The translations under genes were made by a program, and so were the position numbers. From positions 1 to 32,215 of the IMG/VR virus record IMGVR_UViG_3300028589_000029: 32,215 nucleotides of DNA; one strand, written 5' to 3'. The number at the start of each line of letters is the position of its first letter. The stretch's first letter is position 1. This DNA is from a virus. The notes beneath the pieces were generated by a model. The model saw only the letters and a program-made list of their open reading frames with translations. It did no database searches and was not told the origin of the DNA. Below are positions 15,794 to 22,039 of this stretch, piece by piece.

Positions 15794-16738
15794 ATGGCAA
15801 CTCCCATGACTGCCGCGCAGCTAGTCGCGCAGCTCAAGAAGCATGGCGTCCGTTACGCCGAGTACAAGAACTGGCGGACTCACAACCGTAACCATAAGGG
15901 CGCGTGGGGGCCGGTCCATGGCCTCATGGTTCACCACACCGGCAGTGACAGCAAGGATCAGCGCGAGCTGCTTTACGCGGGTCTCGCCTCGCTGCCTGGC
16001 CCGCTGTCTCACTTCGGGCTAGCCCAGGACGGCACCGTTCACCTGATCGGGTGGGGTCGGGCGAATCACGCTGGCATGGGTGACGATGATGTCCTGGCGG
16101 CTGTCATTAACGAGACTGCCATCCCGACTGACAACGAGTCGAACACGGATGGCAACGCGCGATTCTACGGCGTGGAGATTTGGTACTCCGGTAGTCACAA
16201 GATGACTGCCGCCCAGTACGCTTCCCTGCGCAAGCTGGCTGCTGCCATCTGCGATTTCCACGGCTGGAATGAGGGCAGCGTGATCGGGCACGGCGAGTGG
16301 GGTAGCCCTGGCAAGTGGGACCCGGGTTACGCTCCGGGCAAGATGTACGCCATGGACGCTGTGCGCGCTGACATCGCCGTGACTATCAAGGCTGGTGCCC
16401 CTAAGCCGGTTAAGCCTACGGCGCCCAAGCCAACTCCGCCCAAGGCTAAGCCGGTCGTTGACCTCTCGCGCGTAATCAAGGCGCGTGCCGCTGATCTTCC
16501 TGCCGCGACTGGTCACAAGACGTGGCCCGAAGATGTGAAGCGGGTGGAGCAGGCTCTCCATGCTGAGGGGCTGCTAGCCAAGCAGTGGGTTGACGGGTCG
16601 TGGGGCACCAAGACTCAGGCCGCTTACGATGCGTTCCGCCGCAAGATCGGCCTTAAGGGCAGCGATGCAACGGGCGCCCCTGGGATGGTGTCGCTGTCTC
16701 GTCTGGGTGCCCGGCACGGGTGGACGGTAAAGCCATGA
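15794..16738 (+). CDS. Endolysin: N-acetylmuramoyl-L-alanine amidase with PG-binding domain
   Basis: 314-aa lysin. An N-terminal Amidase_2/PGRP domain (about 1-190) has zinc ligands in VHHTG (H47 or H48), VIGHGEW (H166) and KWDPG (D176), plus a conserved NHAG (H92). It cleaves the bond between MurNAc and L-alanine. A Pro/Lys-rich linker follows (about 200-222). The C-terminal domain (about 245-312: VKRVEQALHAEGLL, VDGSWGTKTQAAYDAFRR) is a PG_binding_1 module. There is no signal peptide, so release needs a holin. ATG 15794 has a GAGAGG ribosome binding site; the same frame stays open back to 15668 but would have to read through the repeat. The end overlaps the next start (ATGA). Confidence 0.95.
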   Translation: MATPMTAAQLVAQLKKHGVRYAEYKNWRTHNRNHKGAWGPVHGLMVHHTGSDSKDQRELLYAGLASLPGPLSHFGLAQDGTVHLIGWGRANHAGMGDDDVLAAVINETAIPTDNESNTDGNARFYGVEIWYSGSHKMTAAQYASLRKLAAAICDFHGWNEGSVIGHGEWGSPGKWDPGYAPGKMYAMDAVRADIAVTIKAGAPKPVKPTAPKPTPPKAKPVVDLSRVIKARAADLPAATGHKTWPEDVKRVEQALHAEGLLAKQWVDGSWGTKTQAAYDAFRRKIGLKGSDATGAPGMVSLSRLGARHGWTVKP

Positions 16739-16974
16739 CCGATGACAACCGCGACTCACTAGGGGTCACCATTTCAGCGCGCGAAATCTACGACCAAATC
16801 GTTGGTCTGAGGGATGACGTGCGCTCACTCGTCCAGTCGAACGAGAACGTACACCAGACCCTTGACGACCATGAGGAGCGGCTGCGCACCATTGAGCGAT
16901 GGAAGTACAGCATTCCGGCCGCTGTAGTTACCGCGCTGATCAGTGCTGGCGTGGCCGTCTCCAAGACTGTCTAG
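16735..16974 (+). CDS. XhlA-like coiled-coil membrane protein (holin accessory)
   Basis: 79-aa protein with a helical, charged region (about residues 15-52: REIYDQIVGLRDDVRSLVQS, TLDDHEERLRTIERW), then a single C-terminal membrane helix (about 56-77: IPAAVVTALISAGVAVSKTV). This topology matches XhlA-type proteins that work with a holin in lysis. It starts at ATG 16735, sharing ATGA with the endolysin, and so is expressed with it. A minor alternative is the GTG at 16720, but the coupled ATG is better placed. Its stop codon abuts repeat copy 7. Confidence 0.75.
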   Translation: MTDDNRDSLGVTISAREIYDQIVGLRDDVRSLVQSNENVHQTLDDHEERLRTIERWKYSIPAAVVTALISAGVAVSKTV

Positions 16975-16996
16975 CACCTACTGAAATGAGTAGGGG
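16975..16996 (+). repeat. Palindromic repeat copy 7 (degenerate right arm)
   Basis: Arm CACCTACT, centre GAAATG, then AGTAGGGG, in which one base has changed. No extended flank pairing. It lies between the XhlA-like gene and the holin candidate, immediately after the stop codon. Confidence 0.85.
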
Positions 16997-17018
16997 CACA
17001 CCCGATAGGAGGTACAGC

Positions 17019-17174
17019 GTGAGGCTGAGGAACGCACTGGCTTACGTGCGACTACACAAGGTTCAGCTAGGCGTACTGGTGGTCGTGGCTGTTGGGGTTG
17101 CTGAGAGGTACGTCCCCGGCTTTCCGGCAGACGATGTGCTGCGGGTGGGGGCCGCACTGCTCGGCATGGCCTGA
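17019..17174 (+). CDS. Holin candidate, 51 aa
   Basis: Short membrane protein. The sequence starts MRLRNALAYVRLHKVQ (basic), then LGVLVVVAVGVAERYVP (first hydrophobic segment), then VLRVGAALLGMA (short second hydrophobic stretch). It would be a class II or III type holin or a membrane accessory. GTG 17019 is backed by a perfect AGGAGG (17007-17012) 6 bases upstream; the same frame is open further upstream but has no good start. Its position, next to endolysin and XhlA-like genes, is the main support. No experimental inference about pore formation can be made from the sequence alone. Confidence 0.65.
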   Translation: MRLRNALAYVRLHKVQLGVLVVVAVGVAERYVPGFPADDVLRVGAALLGMA

Positions 17175-17175
17175 G

Positions 17176-17192
17176 GTAACCGGCTCCCTAGG
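17176..17192 (+). repeat. Conserved GTAACC-type intergenic motif, copy a
   Basis: GTAACCGGCTCCCTAGG follows the holin candidate stop. It shares GTAACCG plus a CCCTAG block with copies at 21185, 23610, 28440 and 30244. Its right part also forms the left arm of the dNMP kinase leader hairpin. Confidence 0.45.
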
Positions 17193-17219
17193 AGAGGGTA
17201 GAGACACTTTCCTAGGGAG
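17184..17219 (+). promoter_or_regulatory. Hairpin that can sequester the dNMP kinase ribosome binding site
   Basis: CTCCCTAGG (17184-17192) pairs perfectly with CCTAGGGAG (17211-17219) over 9 bp with an 18-base loop. The right arm contains AGGGAGG, the ribosome binding site (17214-17220) 4 bases before the GTG start at 17225. Folding would hide the site and reduce translation. It may be a simple leader hairpin or a protein-controlled switch; the sequence cannot tell. Confidence 0.55.
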
Positions 17220-17224
17220 GCTCA

Positions 17225-17785
17225 GTGCGCAACATCGGACTGATTGGCAAGGCTCGCAGCGGGAAGGACACAGCGGCCAACGCCCTGGTTCGCGAACGCT
17301 CCTATACGCGACTGGCGTTCGCTGATCCGTTGAAAGCGATGGTCCTCGGTACCGACCCGTTTGTTCCGACCGGATGGGGCCTCAGTGTCCGGCTGCAAGC
17401 GCTGATCGCTGACGTCGGGTGGGAGTACGCGAAGGACACCTACCCTGAGGTGCGGCGGCTGCTACAGCGAACGGGGCAGGCGGTGCGTGAACTGGACGAT
17501 GATTTCTGGCTGGCGGCGATGCGTAAGAAGCTGAACGCCGCTGAGTCGTGGAACCTGCCTGTGGTGGTCACCGATGTGCGGTACCCGAATGAGGCGGACA
17601 TGCTGCGTTCCCGGGGCTTCACCCTGGTTCGCATCGTCCGGCCCACTGGCACAGCGAAAACGATCGGCGAGGCACGCGCTGCGATGCATGCCAGCGAGAC
17701 GGCCCTAGACGACTACCGCGCTGACGTGGTGCTGACCAACGATGGAACCGTGGACGCCCTTACCCAGGGGGTGATCCGCATCTAG
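17225..17785 (+). CDS. Deoxynucleoside monophosphate kinase
   Basis: 186-aa P-loop kinase. The motif GKARSGKDT (residues 8-16) is a Walker A with the D-T pair typical of phage dNMP kinases (GRARSGKDT-like). Later elements include a lid/LID-like AFADPLKAM, RRLLQRTGQ and PVVVTDVRYPNEADMLRSRGFTLVRIVRP (about 110-140), a conserved D-x-R-x-x-N-E of this family. It would phosphorylate dNMPs to dNDPs in the cytoplasm, feeding phage DNA synthesis. It works with ThyX and dCMP deaminase encoded downstream. Start GTG 17225 follows the sequestering hairpin; a strong terminator follows the stop. Confidence 0.88.
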   Translation: MRNIGLIGKARSGKDTAANALVRERSYTRLAFADPLKAMVLGTDPFVPTGWGLSVRLQALIADVGWEYAKDTYPEVRRLLQRTGQAVRELDDDFWLAAMRKKLNAAESWNLPVVVTDVRYPNEADMLRSRGFTLVRIVRPTGTAKTIGEARAAMHASETALDDYRADVVLTNDGTVDALTQGVIRI

Positions 17786-17790
17786 CTCTA

Positions 17791-17831
17791 AGCCCCCGGC
17801 TTGCACTCTGGTGCAGGTTCGGGGGCTTTTT
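17791..17831 (+). terminator. Rho-independent terminator after dNMP kinase
   Basis: AGCCCCCG (17791-17798) pairs with CGGGGGCT (17820-17827), and an inner TTGCAC/GTGCAG pair extends it. TTTTT follows at 17827-17831. It lies right after the kinase stop. Nearly the same hairpin recurs at 18346. Confidence 0.9.
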
Positions 17832-17844
17832 GCTGTGCTGCGAC

Positions 17845-17874
17845 TGGACAAGCGGCGCTCCTGTCCTTCATAGT
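17845..17874 (+). promoter_or_regulatory. Candidate promoter for the 141-aa gene
   Basis: TGGACA (17845-17850) and CATAGT (17869-17874) are separated by 18 bases and follow a terminator, so a new promoter is expected here. A dyad GGACA (17846-17850) and TGTCC (17862-17866) overlaps the -35 and could be an operator. The hexamer match is only moderate. Confidence 0.4.
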
Positions 17875-17908
17875 GGAGACACACCAACAGCAACGAGGGG
17901 CGGACGAG

Positions 17909-18334
17909 ATGCAGATCACGACCACGCAGACCAACGGCAAGCACTACGCGCGGGTCGCTGACGGAGACCGCATCGCGTACGTCTCTCCGGGCTACCACAC
18001 AGCAGGCATGGCGCAGAGTGCGGCAAAGTGCTGGATAGCTTTCCATGGGAAGGGCAGCGAAATGGGAAAGATCGTGGTTGACCTGAACGAGGTTTACACC
18101 TCACGCGGCGCCGGTCGTTCGGGGCTTGAGTACATGAATGTTCCGGCTGGGCGGGTAGCCAGGCGCGTTGCGTCAGCGTACGAGTACGGCCAGACGGTAG
18201 AGATCCGGACGAGCATGCTCGGCACCCCGTACATCCAGATCAGTGACGGGAAGGGGTCGTCCTACGCACAGTTCCATATCGGCCCGGTGTTCGCTCACTA
18301 CGCACACAACAAGCGTTGGAACGAATCGGCCTAA
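17909..18334 (+). CDS. Hypothetical protein, 141 aa, own transcription unit
   Basis: I do not recognise this protein. It begins MQITTTQTNGKHYARVADGDRI and is mixed alpha-beta, with no membrane segment and two scattered aromatic patches (YVSPGYHTAGMAQSAAKCWIAFHGKG; FAHYAHNKRWNESA). ATG 17909 has GAGGGG 8 bases upstream; the longer in-frame start at 17801 would lie inside the terminator and is rejected. The gene is isolated: near-identical terminators lie on both sides and a candidate promoter stands before it. That gives it control separate from both neighbours, as seen for cargo or moron genes, but no function is proposed. Confidence 0.75.
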   Translation: MQITTTQTNGKHYARVADGDRIAYVSPGYHTAGMAQSAAKCWIAFHGKGSEMGKIVVDLNEVYTSRGAGRSGLEYMNVPAGRVARRVASAYEYGQTVEIRTSMLGTPYIQISDGKGSSYAQFHIGPVFAHYAHNKRWNESA

Positions 18335-18345
18335 CCCCGGAGCCC

Positions 18346-18384
18346 CCCCCCGGCTTGCACTCCTGGTGCAGGTCCGGGGGGTTT
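18346..18384 (+). terminator. Terminator after the 141-aa gene (copy of the one at 17791)
   Basis: CCCCCCGG (18346-18353) pairs with CCGGGGGG (18374-18381); the loop region again contains TTGCAC and GGTGCAGG. TTT follows at 18382-18384. Its loop is almost identical to that of the terminator before the gene, which points to duplication. Confidence 0.85.
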
Positions 18385-18409
18385 CTGCGTTGGGCGCTGG
18401 CGACACGCG

Positions 18410-18431
18410 CACATACTCATTTCAGTAGGTG
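18410..18431 (-). repeat. Palindromic repeat copy 8 (CATTTC orientation)
   Basis: CACATACT, CATTTC, AGTAGGTG. The left arm has the same CACATACT change as copy 1. No extended stem. It sits just upstream of a candidate promoter (18434-18460), so it could act as an operator. Confidence 0.85.
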
Positions 18432-18433
18432 GC

Positions 18434-18460
18434 TTGCGCGGGGTCGGGTATCCCTGTAAT
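18434..18460 (+). promoter_or_regulatory. Candidate promoter next to repeat copy 8
   Basis: TTGCGC (18434-18439) and TGTAAT (18455-18460) with a 15-base gap; shifting the -35 by one base gives 16. The -10 is good, the -35 weak. It lies after a terminator and 3 bases after the palindrome, upstream of the 409-aa gene, so a promoter is expected here. Confidence 0.4.
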
Positions 18461-18503
18461 GTCTTCCTTGCAAGCACGGAGCGACACACAAAGGGGCGGG
18501 GCA

Positions 18504-19733
18504 ATGAACGTACAGCGCGGGCGGGGCAAGGTTCACGCGACGGACACCACCCCCGGTTTCCTGGCCGGTCCGGCTTGCGGCGGGAACCTTTCCGCTGAGG
18601 GCTACCGCAAGACGACCGCTGCGGTTGACTGCAAGAAGTGCCTTACCATCCTGGCTAAGGCTGACGACAAGGGAGAGACCATGGCAGCGAAGAAGGACGA
18701 GACCACCACCACGGCAGCAAAGCCGGAGAACGACGCGAAGGTGGACCAGATCACGGCCAACATTGAGCGCGCCCGTTCGCTGGCTGAGGCCGAGAACACG
18801 GAGGGTCTGGCGGCGCTGAACAAGGAGACTGAGGAGCTGATTAGCAGCCTGCCGACGCGTGGCAAGGCTGGCGACTCGCAGACGTGGGCTCAGGCCAAGC
18901 AGGCTTTCCGTAACAGCTTCCGCGAGGCTGCGACGCTCACGGCCAAGGAGGAACCCACCCCCACTACCGCCGTGGTTGTCGTCGAGACGCGCGACTACAA
19001 AGAAGCTGCGGGTGTCTCCGAACTGGTGACGCTGGGCGCCGAAAAGTTCGCCGATGGTGTCCGTGTCCACCTTAAGGCCGCTGACCTGGCTAAGGATGTT
19101 GCCCGCGTGCTGCTGGACATGCGCGTCAGGATGCTGGACAAGGAAGGCCGCCCTGACATCCTGGCCAAGTCTCACGGTGCCAAGCAGGCAAGCAAGGATA
19201 TGTACGCCAGCGCCGGTCAGATGTTCCTTGCGAACAACCCTGAGGCCAGCAAGTTCGACGCAAAGCAGGCTGTAAACAAGCTGATCAAGTCGGTTCAGAA
19301 CCAGATGCCGACCGTTCGCGCTGAGTACCTGCGTGAGCTGGACAACGACGCTGCGGAAGCTAAGCGGTTCGAGGGGCTGGCTCTCCCGGCGGGTGTCGCT
19401 GAGGATGCACCGCTGTCCACAAAGGTGGCTGCTGCCTATGAGGTGGAGTTGGTCAGCCGGTACGAGCTGGACAAGGCACGCAGCGAAAACGGCGAGGACG
19501 ACGAGACCACGGCCAACGGTGGGGGCAACGGTGGGGGCAACGGTGCTCCTGCGGAGGTGGAGCCTCAGACTCCCGCTCAGGTCATCGGCGCTTTCTTTGC
19601 CAGCGCTGAGGAGAGCGTCACGGCCGCTGAGCAGACGTTGAAGGAAGCGAACGACGCTGAGGCCAAGGAAGCGGCCAAGGCTCGCATTGACGCCCTGATC
19701 GCCCACCTCGCCACCGTTAAGGCCGGTCTCTAA
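18504..19733 (+). CDS. Hypothetical protein, 409 aa, with N-terminal zinc-ribbon-like segment
   Basis: Function unknown. Residues 1-59 contain H11, C25, C43 and C46 (VHAT, PACGG, VDCKKCL), a small zinc-ribbon pattern of a type found as short stand-alone proteins in Streptomyces and its phages. From M60 (ATG 18681, with its own AGGGAGAG ribosome binding site) begins a Thr/Lys-rich, then helical, acidic protein. A glycine/asparagine linker (GGGNGGGNG, about residues 334-345) separates a final helical hairpin (about 355-409). ATG 18504 has an AAGGGG site. Both starts look usable, so two products (409 and 350 aa) may be made. A terminator follows. A structural or DNA-linked role is possible but not shown. 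Confidence 0.75.
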   Translation: MNVQRGRGKVHATDTTPGFLAGPACGGNLSAEGYRKTTAAVDCKKCLTILAKADDKGETMAAKKDETTTTAAKPENDAKVDQITANIERARSLAEAENTEGLAALNKETEELISSLPTRGKAGDSQTWAQAKQAFRNSFREAATLTAKEEPTPTTAVVVVETRDYKEAAGVSELVTLGAEKFADGVRVHLKAADLAKDVARVLLDMRVRMLDKEGRPDILAKSHGAKQASKDMYASAGQMFLANNPEASKFDAKQAVNKLIKSVQNQMPTVRAEYLRELDNDAAEAKRFEGLALPAGVAEDAPLSTKVAAAYEVELVSRYELDKARSENGEDDETTANGGGNGGGNGAPAEVEPQTPAQVIGAFFASAEESVTAAEQTLKEANDAEAKEAAKARIDALIAHLATVKAGL

Positions 19734-19748
19734 CCAACCCACCTAGCC

Positions 19749-19781
19749 TGGCCCCTGTCTCACGCTGAGACAGGGGCCATT
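19749..19781 (+). terminator. Terminator, 14-bp perfect stem
   Basis: TGGCCCCTGTCTCA (19749-19762) pairs perfectly with TGAGACAGGGGCCA (19766-19779) around CGC. Only TT follows. It lies 16 bases past the stop of the 409-aa gene. Confidence 0.85.
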
Positions 19782-19800
19782 CCCTGATCGGAGCATCACG

Positions 19801-20067
19801 GTGTTTACTGCACGGGTCGTGCGGTTGCAGGATGGTTGGCTGGTAGCGGAACGCCCATTTGATTCAGCGGACATGGCGGCGCGGCATCTGCTGCTCCTGT
19901 TGTCGATGGTCAAGTGGGACGGGGACAGGGATGAGGCGCTGGCGACGCTGGCGGGTGGGGTGCCCATTGAGTGGAAGGGCATGTCCTACCGCGTGGTACT
20001 GCCAACGGCAATCACGGAACTGATCGAAGAAGTACGAAAGGTAGGGGAGTCGCATGGACGCCGGTAG
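19801..20067 (+). CDS. Hypothetical protein, 88 aa
   Basis: Unrecognised small protein. The first half (VVRLQDGWLVAERPFDSADMAARHLLLLL) looks like two strands and a helix, and the second half (GVPIEWKGMSYRVVLPTAITELIEEVRKV) like strands and a C-terminal amphipathic helix. The start is GTG 19801 with GGAG 7 bases upstream. It is enclosed by terminators before (19749) and after (20099), so it is either a single-gene unit or depends on read-through. No function assigned. Confidence 0.65.
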   Translation: MFTARVVRLQDGWLVAERPFDSADMAARHLLLLLSMVKWDGDRDEALATLAGGVPIEWKGMSYRVVLPTAITELIEEVRKVGESHGRR

Positions 20068-20098
20068 CGACGCCTAGCCGCCCCTCTAAGAGCCTCCC

Positions 20099-20135
20099 AG
20101 CCCCGTTCGGCCCCCGTGGTCGGGCGGGGCTTTTT
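20099..20135 (+). terminator. Rho-independent terminator
   Basis: AGCCCCG (20099-20105) pairs with CGGGGCT (20125-20131), with inner complementary CGGCCC/CGGGC bases, and TTTTT follows at 20131-20135. It ends the unit upstream of the replication genes. Confidence 0.88.
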
Positions 20136-20294
20136 CATGCCCTCAGACGGCCGCTCAGCCGTTCGGCCCCCGGTACACAGCGAGGCAGGCTGCAAGCAAA
20201 GAATGTAGAGGTGTAAAAATGCACTGCATCTCAGTACCTCTATGAAAACTCTATGGGTAAACCGGACTCAGCCTCATTCGTACATTCCTGCACT
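20136..20294. promoter_or_regulatory. AT-richer regulatory gap ahead of the replication module
   Basis: The stretch 20195-20290 is visibly richer in A and T than its surroundings. It contains a dyad TAGAGGT (20206-20212) and ACCTCTA (20236-20242) enclosing a second dyad ATGCA-C-TGCAT (20219-20229). CTATG is repeated at 20240-20244 and again at 20251-20255. A promoter, operator or replication start is plausible because a terminator lies before it and replication genes after it. I see no clear -35/-10 pair. Confidence 0.45.
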
Positions 20295-20340
20295 GGTACC
20301 CCACTCGCTAGACCACCTATGTAGAGACCACCTCACATAG
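20242..20340 (+). CDS. Possible leader ORF, 32 aa (weak)
   Basis: An open frame starting MKTLWVNRTQPHSYIPAL ends with a TAG at 20338-20340, one base before the GGAG of the exonuclease gene. Its ATG overlaps the stop of a still shorter frame (ATG 20219, eight residues MHCISVPL) that has an AGAGGTG ribosome binding site. The arrangement looks like a translated leader coupled to the exonuclease gene, but so short a frame may arise by chance. It contains the conserved intergenic motif copy b. Confidence 0.2.
   Translation: MKTLWVNRTQPHSYIPALVPHSLDHLCRDHLT
20295..20321 (+). repeat. Conserved GTAACC-type intergenic motif, copy b
   Basis: GGTACCCCACTCGC followed by TAGACCACCTATG. It shares the CTCGCTAGACC / TATG block and the following GTAGAGACC with copies at 21185 and 30244 (ACTAGACCACTTATG; CCTAGACCC with CAATGAAGAGACC). 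Upstream of the exonuclease gene. Confidence 0.5.
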
Positions 20341-20351
20341 GGAGTGCAGCG

Positions 20352-21188
20352 TTGAACATCGACACCACCAAGGGGAAGGGGCCCCGGTTCTATTTCGATA
20401 CCGAGCGCCCTGAGGTCAAGTACCCAGGGGTTACCAGCATCGTCAGCATGTTGCCTAAGCCGTTCCTACAGTTCTGGTCAGCCAAGATGGCTGCGGAGCT
20501 GGCCGTTGACTCGCACGGCTTCATACAGGAGATCTTGGCCCGTGGTGGTCGGGCGGCTGCTGTGCAGTACGTCAGTGGCGCGGCCAGCCGGTACACAAAG
20601 GTGCGGTCGGAGATCGGCAGCGAGGCGCATGACATGTTCGAGCGCATGATTCACGGCGAGGACGTCCGGCGCGTGTCGCGGGATATGGAGCCGTACAAGC
20701 GCCATTTCGCTGAGTTCCTTGACGTGGTCCAGCCGGAGCTAGTGCGCGCTGAGCAAGTGGCGTGGTCGGACACCCACAAGTACGCCGGTTCATTTGATGC
20801 CATCCTGCGAGTGCGGCTGGACGACAAGGGTAAGCCAGACCCGCACGGGGAGGTCGCTCAGGTGATGGTGGACTGGAAGACTTCCAAGTCCACCTATCCG
20901 GAGGTGGCGTTGCAGATGGCTGCGTACGCCAATGCGGAGACTGTCGTTTCTCCCGATGGTGTCGCTGAGCCCATGCCGGAGTTTGATGGCGCTGCGGTTC
21001 TCCACATCACTCCGGATCAGTGGGCGTTCAAGCCGGTTCAGATTGCCGAGCCAGTGTTCGAGCACTTCTTGCACCTGCGCGCGTCGTTCGACTGGGACCG
21101 CGAGGTGTCTAAGCGCGTGCTGGGTGACCCCATTGCGCAGAGCACGGGCGGACTGGTGACGGGTACCGCACGGCGAGCCAGCCGGTAA
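20352..21188 (+). CDS. Cas4/RecB-like exonuclease (PD-(D/E)XK)
   Basis: 278-aa nuclease of the type placed at the front of actinophage replication modules. The active-site pattern is complete: H93 in GSEAHD, E134, D149 in GSFDA, D174-W-K176 in MVDWKTSKS, then Q188 in LQMAAY with Y192, the QhxxY motif of RecB-family nucleases. It probably degrades or resects DNA ends for replication or recombination. The four-cysteine iron-sulfur cluster of true Cas4 is absent. The start is TTG 20352 with GGAG 7 bases upstream; no ATG lies close by. Its TAA stop lies inside intergenic motif copy c. Confidence 0.87.
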   Translation: MNIDTTKGKGPRFYFDTERPEVKYPGVTSIVSMLPKPFLQFWSAKMAAELAVDSHGFIQEILARGGRAAAVQYVSGAASRYTKVRSEIGSEAHDMFERMIHGEDVRRVSRDMEPYKRHFAEFLDVVQPELVRAEQVAWSDTHKYAGSFDAILRVRLDDKGKPDPHGEVAQVMVDWKTSKSTYPEVALQMAAYANAETVVSPDGVAEPMPEFDGAAVLHITPDQWAFKPVQIAEPVFEHFLHLRASFDWDREVSKRVLGDPIAQSTGGLVTGTARRASR

Positions 21189-21210
21189 CCGACCCACTAG
21201 ACCACTTATG
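21185..21210 (+). repeat. Conserved GTAACC-type intergenic motif, copy c
   Basis: GTAACCGACCCACTAGACC then ACTTATG. It overlaps the stop codon of the exonuclease gene (TAA at 21186-21188). The closest relatives are copies b and f. Confidence 0.55.
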
Positions 21211-21211
21211 A

Positions 21212-21273
21212 GAGAGGCAACCGGGGTTCCGAACCGGCGAAAGCGCCGAGATATTCCCCCGGTTGCCCCTCTC
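21212..21273 (+). promoter_or_regulatory. Long structured leader before the gp3-like gene
   Basis: GGCAACCGGGG (21216-21226) pairs perfectly over 11 bp with CCCCGGTTGCC (21257-21267); GAGA and TCTC outside can extend it with a small bulge. The enclosed bases form two smaller hairpins, GGTT-CCG-AACC (21225-21235) and GGCG-AAAG-CGCC (21236-21247), so the whole can fold as a junction. The CCTCTCCTCTC after it is pyrimidine-rich but has no T-run. It could be a terminator, a structured 5' leader, or a small RNA. Confidence 0.6.
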
Positions 21274-21310
21274 CTCTCAGCTTGCATTTCACCCTTGGAG
21301 GGAAACCCGT

Positions 21311-22039
21311 ATGGCGCTGCGCATTTTCGATACCGACCCGGACGCTAAGCCCAAGGAAAAGGCGACCACCACCTACACCCCTGCGGCGTTCCAGCTCCGC
21401 ACTGGCATGCAGGTGCCGGATGAGCGCAACCCCAAGCGCATGAAGGGGATCAGCCTCCCGAACTGGCGGGCTGTCACGGAAGATGAGTCCGTGGCCGATG
21501 CGCTGGCCGAGCTGTACGGCGGTACGGCTGAGGAGTTCGACCCCACTAAGGCGCTCCCGTGGCACGTGCTGACGCCGACCAACTCCATTGAGGTTGTCAT
21601 TGATGGCAGCAAGGCCATTGAGGACAAGCTGATTCAGTGGGGCGGCGTAGGTGGTCCGGTCCATGAGTGCGATGGTGAGTTCTTCCTTTCTCCGCCTGAG
21701 GACAAGGGGGAACCGTGCGGGTGCCCGTCAACGCTCAAGGAGCGCAAGCAGCGCGCATCGAACAACCGGGGCCCGAAGCCTGCCATTACTGTTGAGTTCA
21801 CTCTCGCTGGTGCTGGCGAGGACCTCGGCAAGGGCAAGCTGATCGCAACGGCGTGGTCCACGGCTGAGGTGATTCACAACGTCAAGAACGAACTTGACGC
21901 CGTAGGTGGACCGGCCCTTTGCCGACTGGTCATCGAACATGTGGAGTACACCAGCAAGGTGCACGGTCTGGTGTCGTACTACTGGCCGAACATTGAGGTT
22001 CTCGGTTCGTACAACGATGCCATTGCCGATGAGCGCTGA
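21311..22039 (+). CDS. phiC31 gp3-like protein (recombination directionality factor family)
   Basis: 242-aa protein, the same size class as phiC31 gp3 (244 aa as I recall). The opening MALRIFDTDPDAKPK, a following GMQV block, then WRAVTEDESVADALAELYGG, VVIDGSKAIEDKLIQWG, HECDG and CGCP fit this family. Cysteines C120, C136 and C138 suggest a metal site. In phiC31, gp3 binds the serine integrase and switches it to excision. Homologues also occur in replication modules of phages, as here beside the exonuclease, so a replication role is equally likely. No integrase is in the window. GGAGG at 21296-21300 supports ATG 21311 over the upstream ATG 21263, which lies in the structured leader. Confidence 0.8.
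   Translation: MALRIFDTDPDAKPKEKATTTYTPAAFQLRTGMQVPDERNPKRMKGISLPNWRAVTEDESVADALAELYGGTAEEFDPTKALPWHVLTPTNSIEVVIDGSKAIEDKLIQWGGVGGPVHECDGEFFLSPPEDKGEPCGCPSTLKERKQRASNNRGPKPAITVEFTLAGAGEDLGKGKLIATAWSTAEVIHNVKNELDAVGGPALCRLVIEHVEYTSKVHGLVSYYWPNIEVLGSYNDAIADER

Noticed and set aside
18417-19742. 441-aa open frame on the minus strand
   Set aside because: It is antisense to the 409-aa gene, with Leu/Arg/Val-rich composition typical of GC-rich shadow frames and no supporting start.
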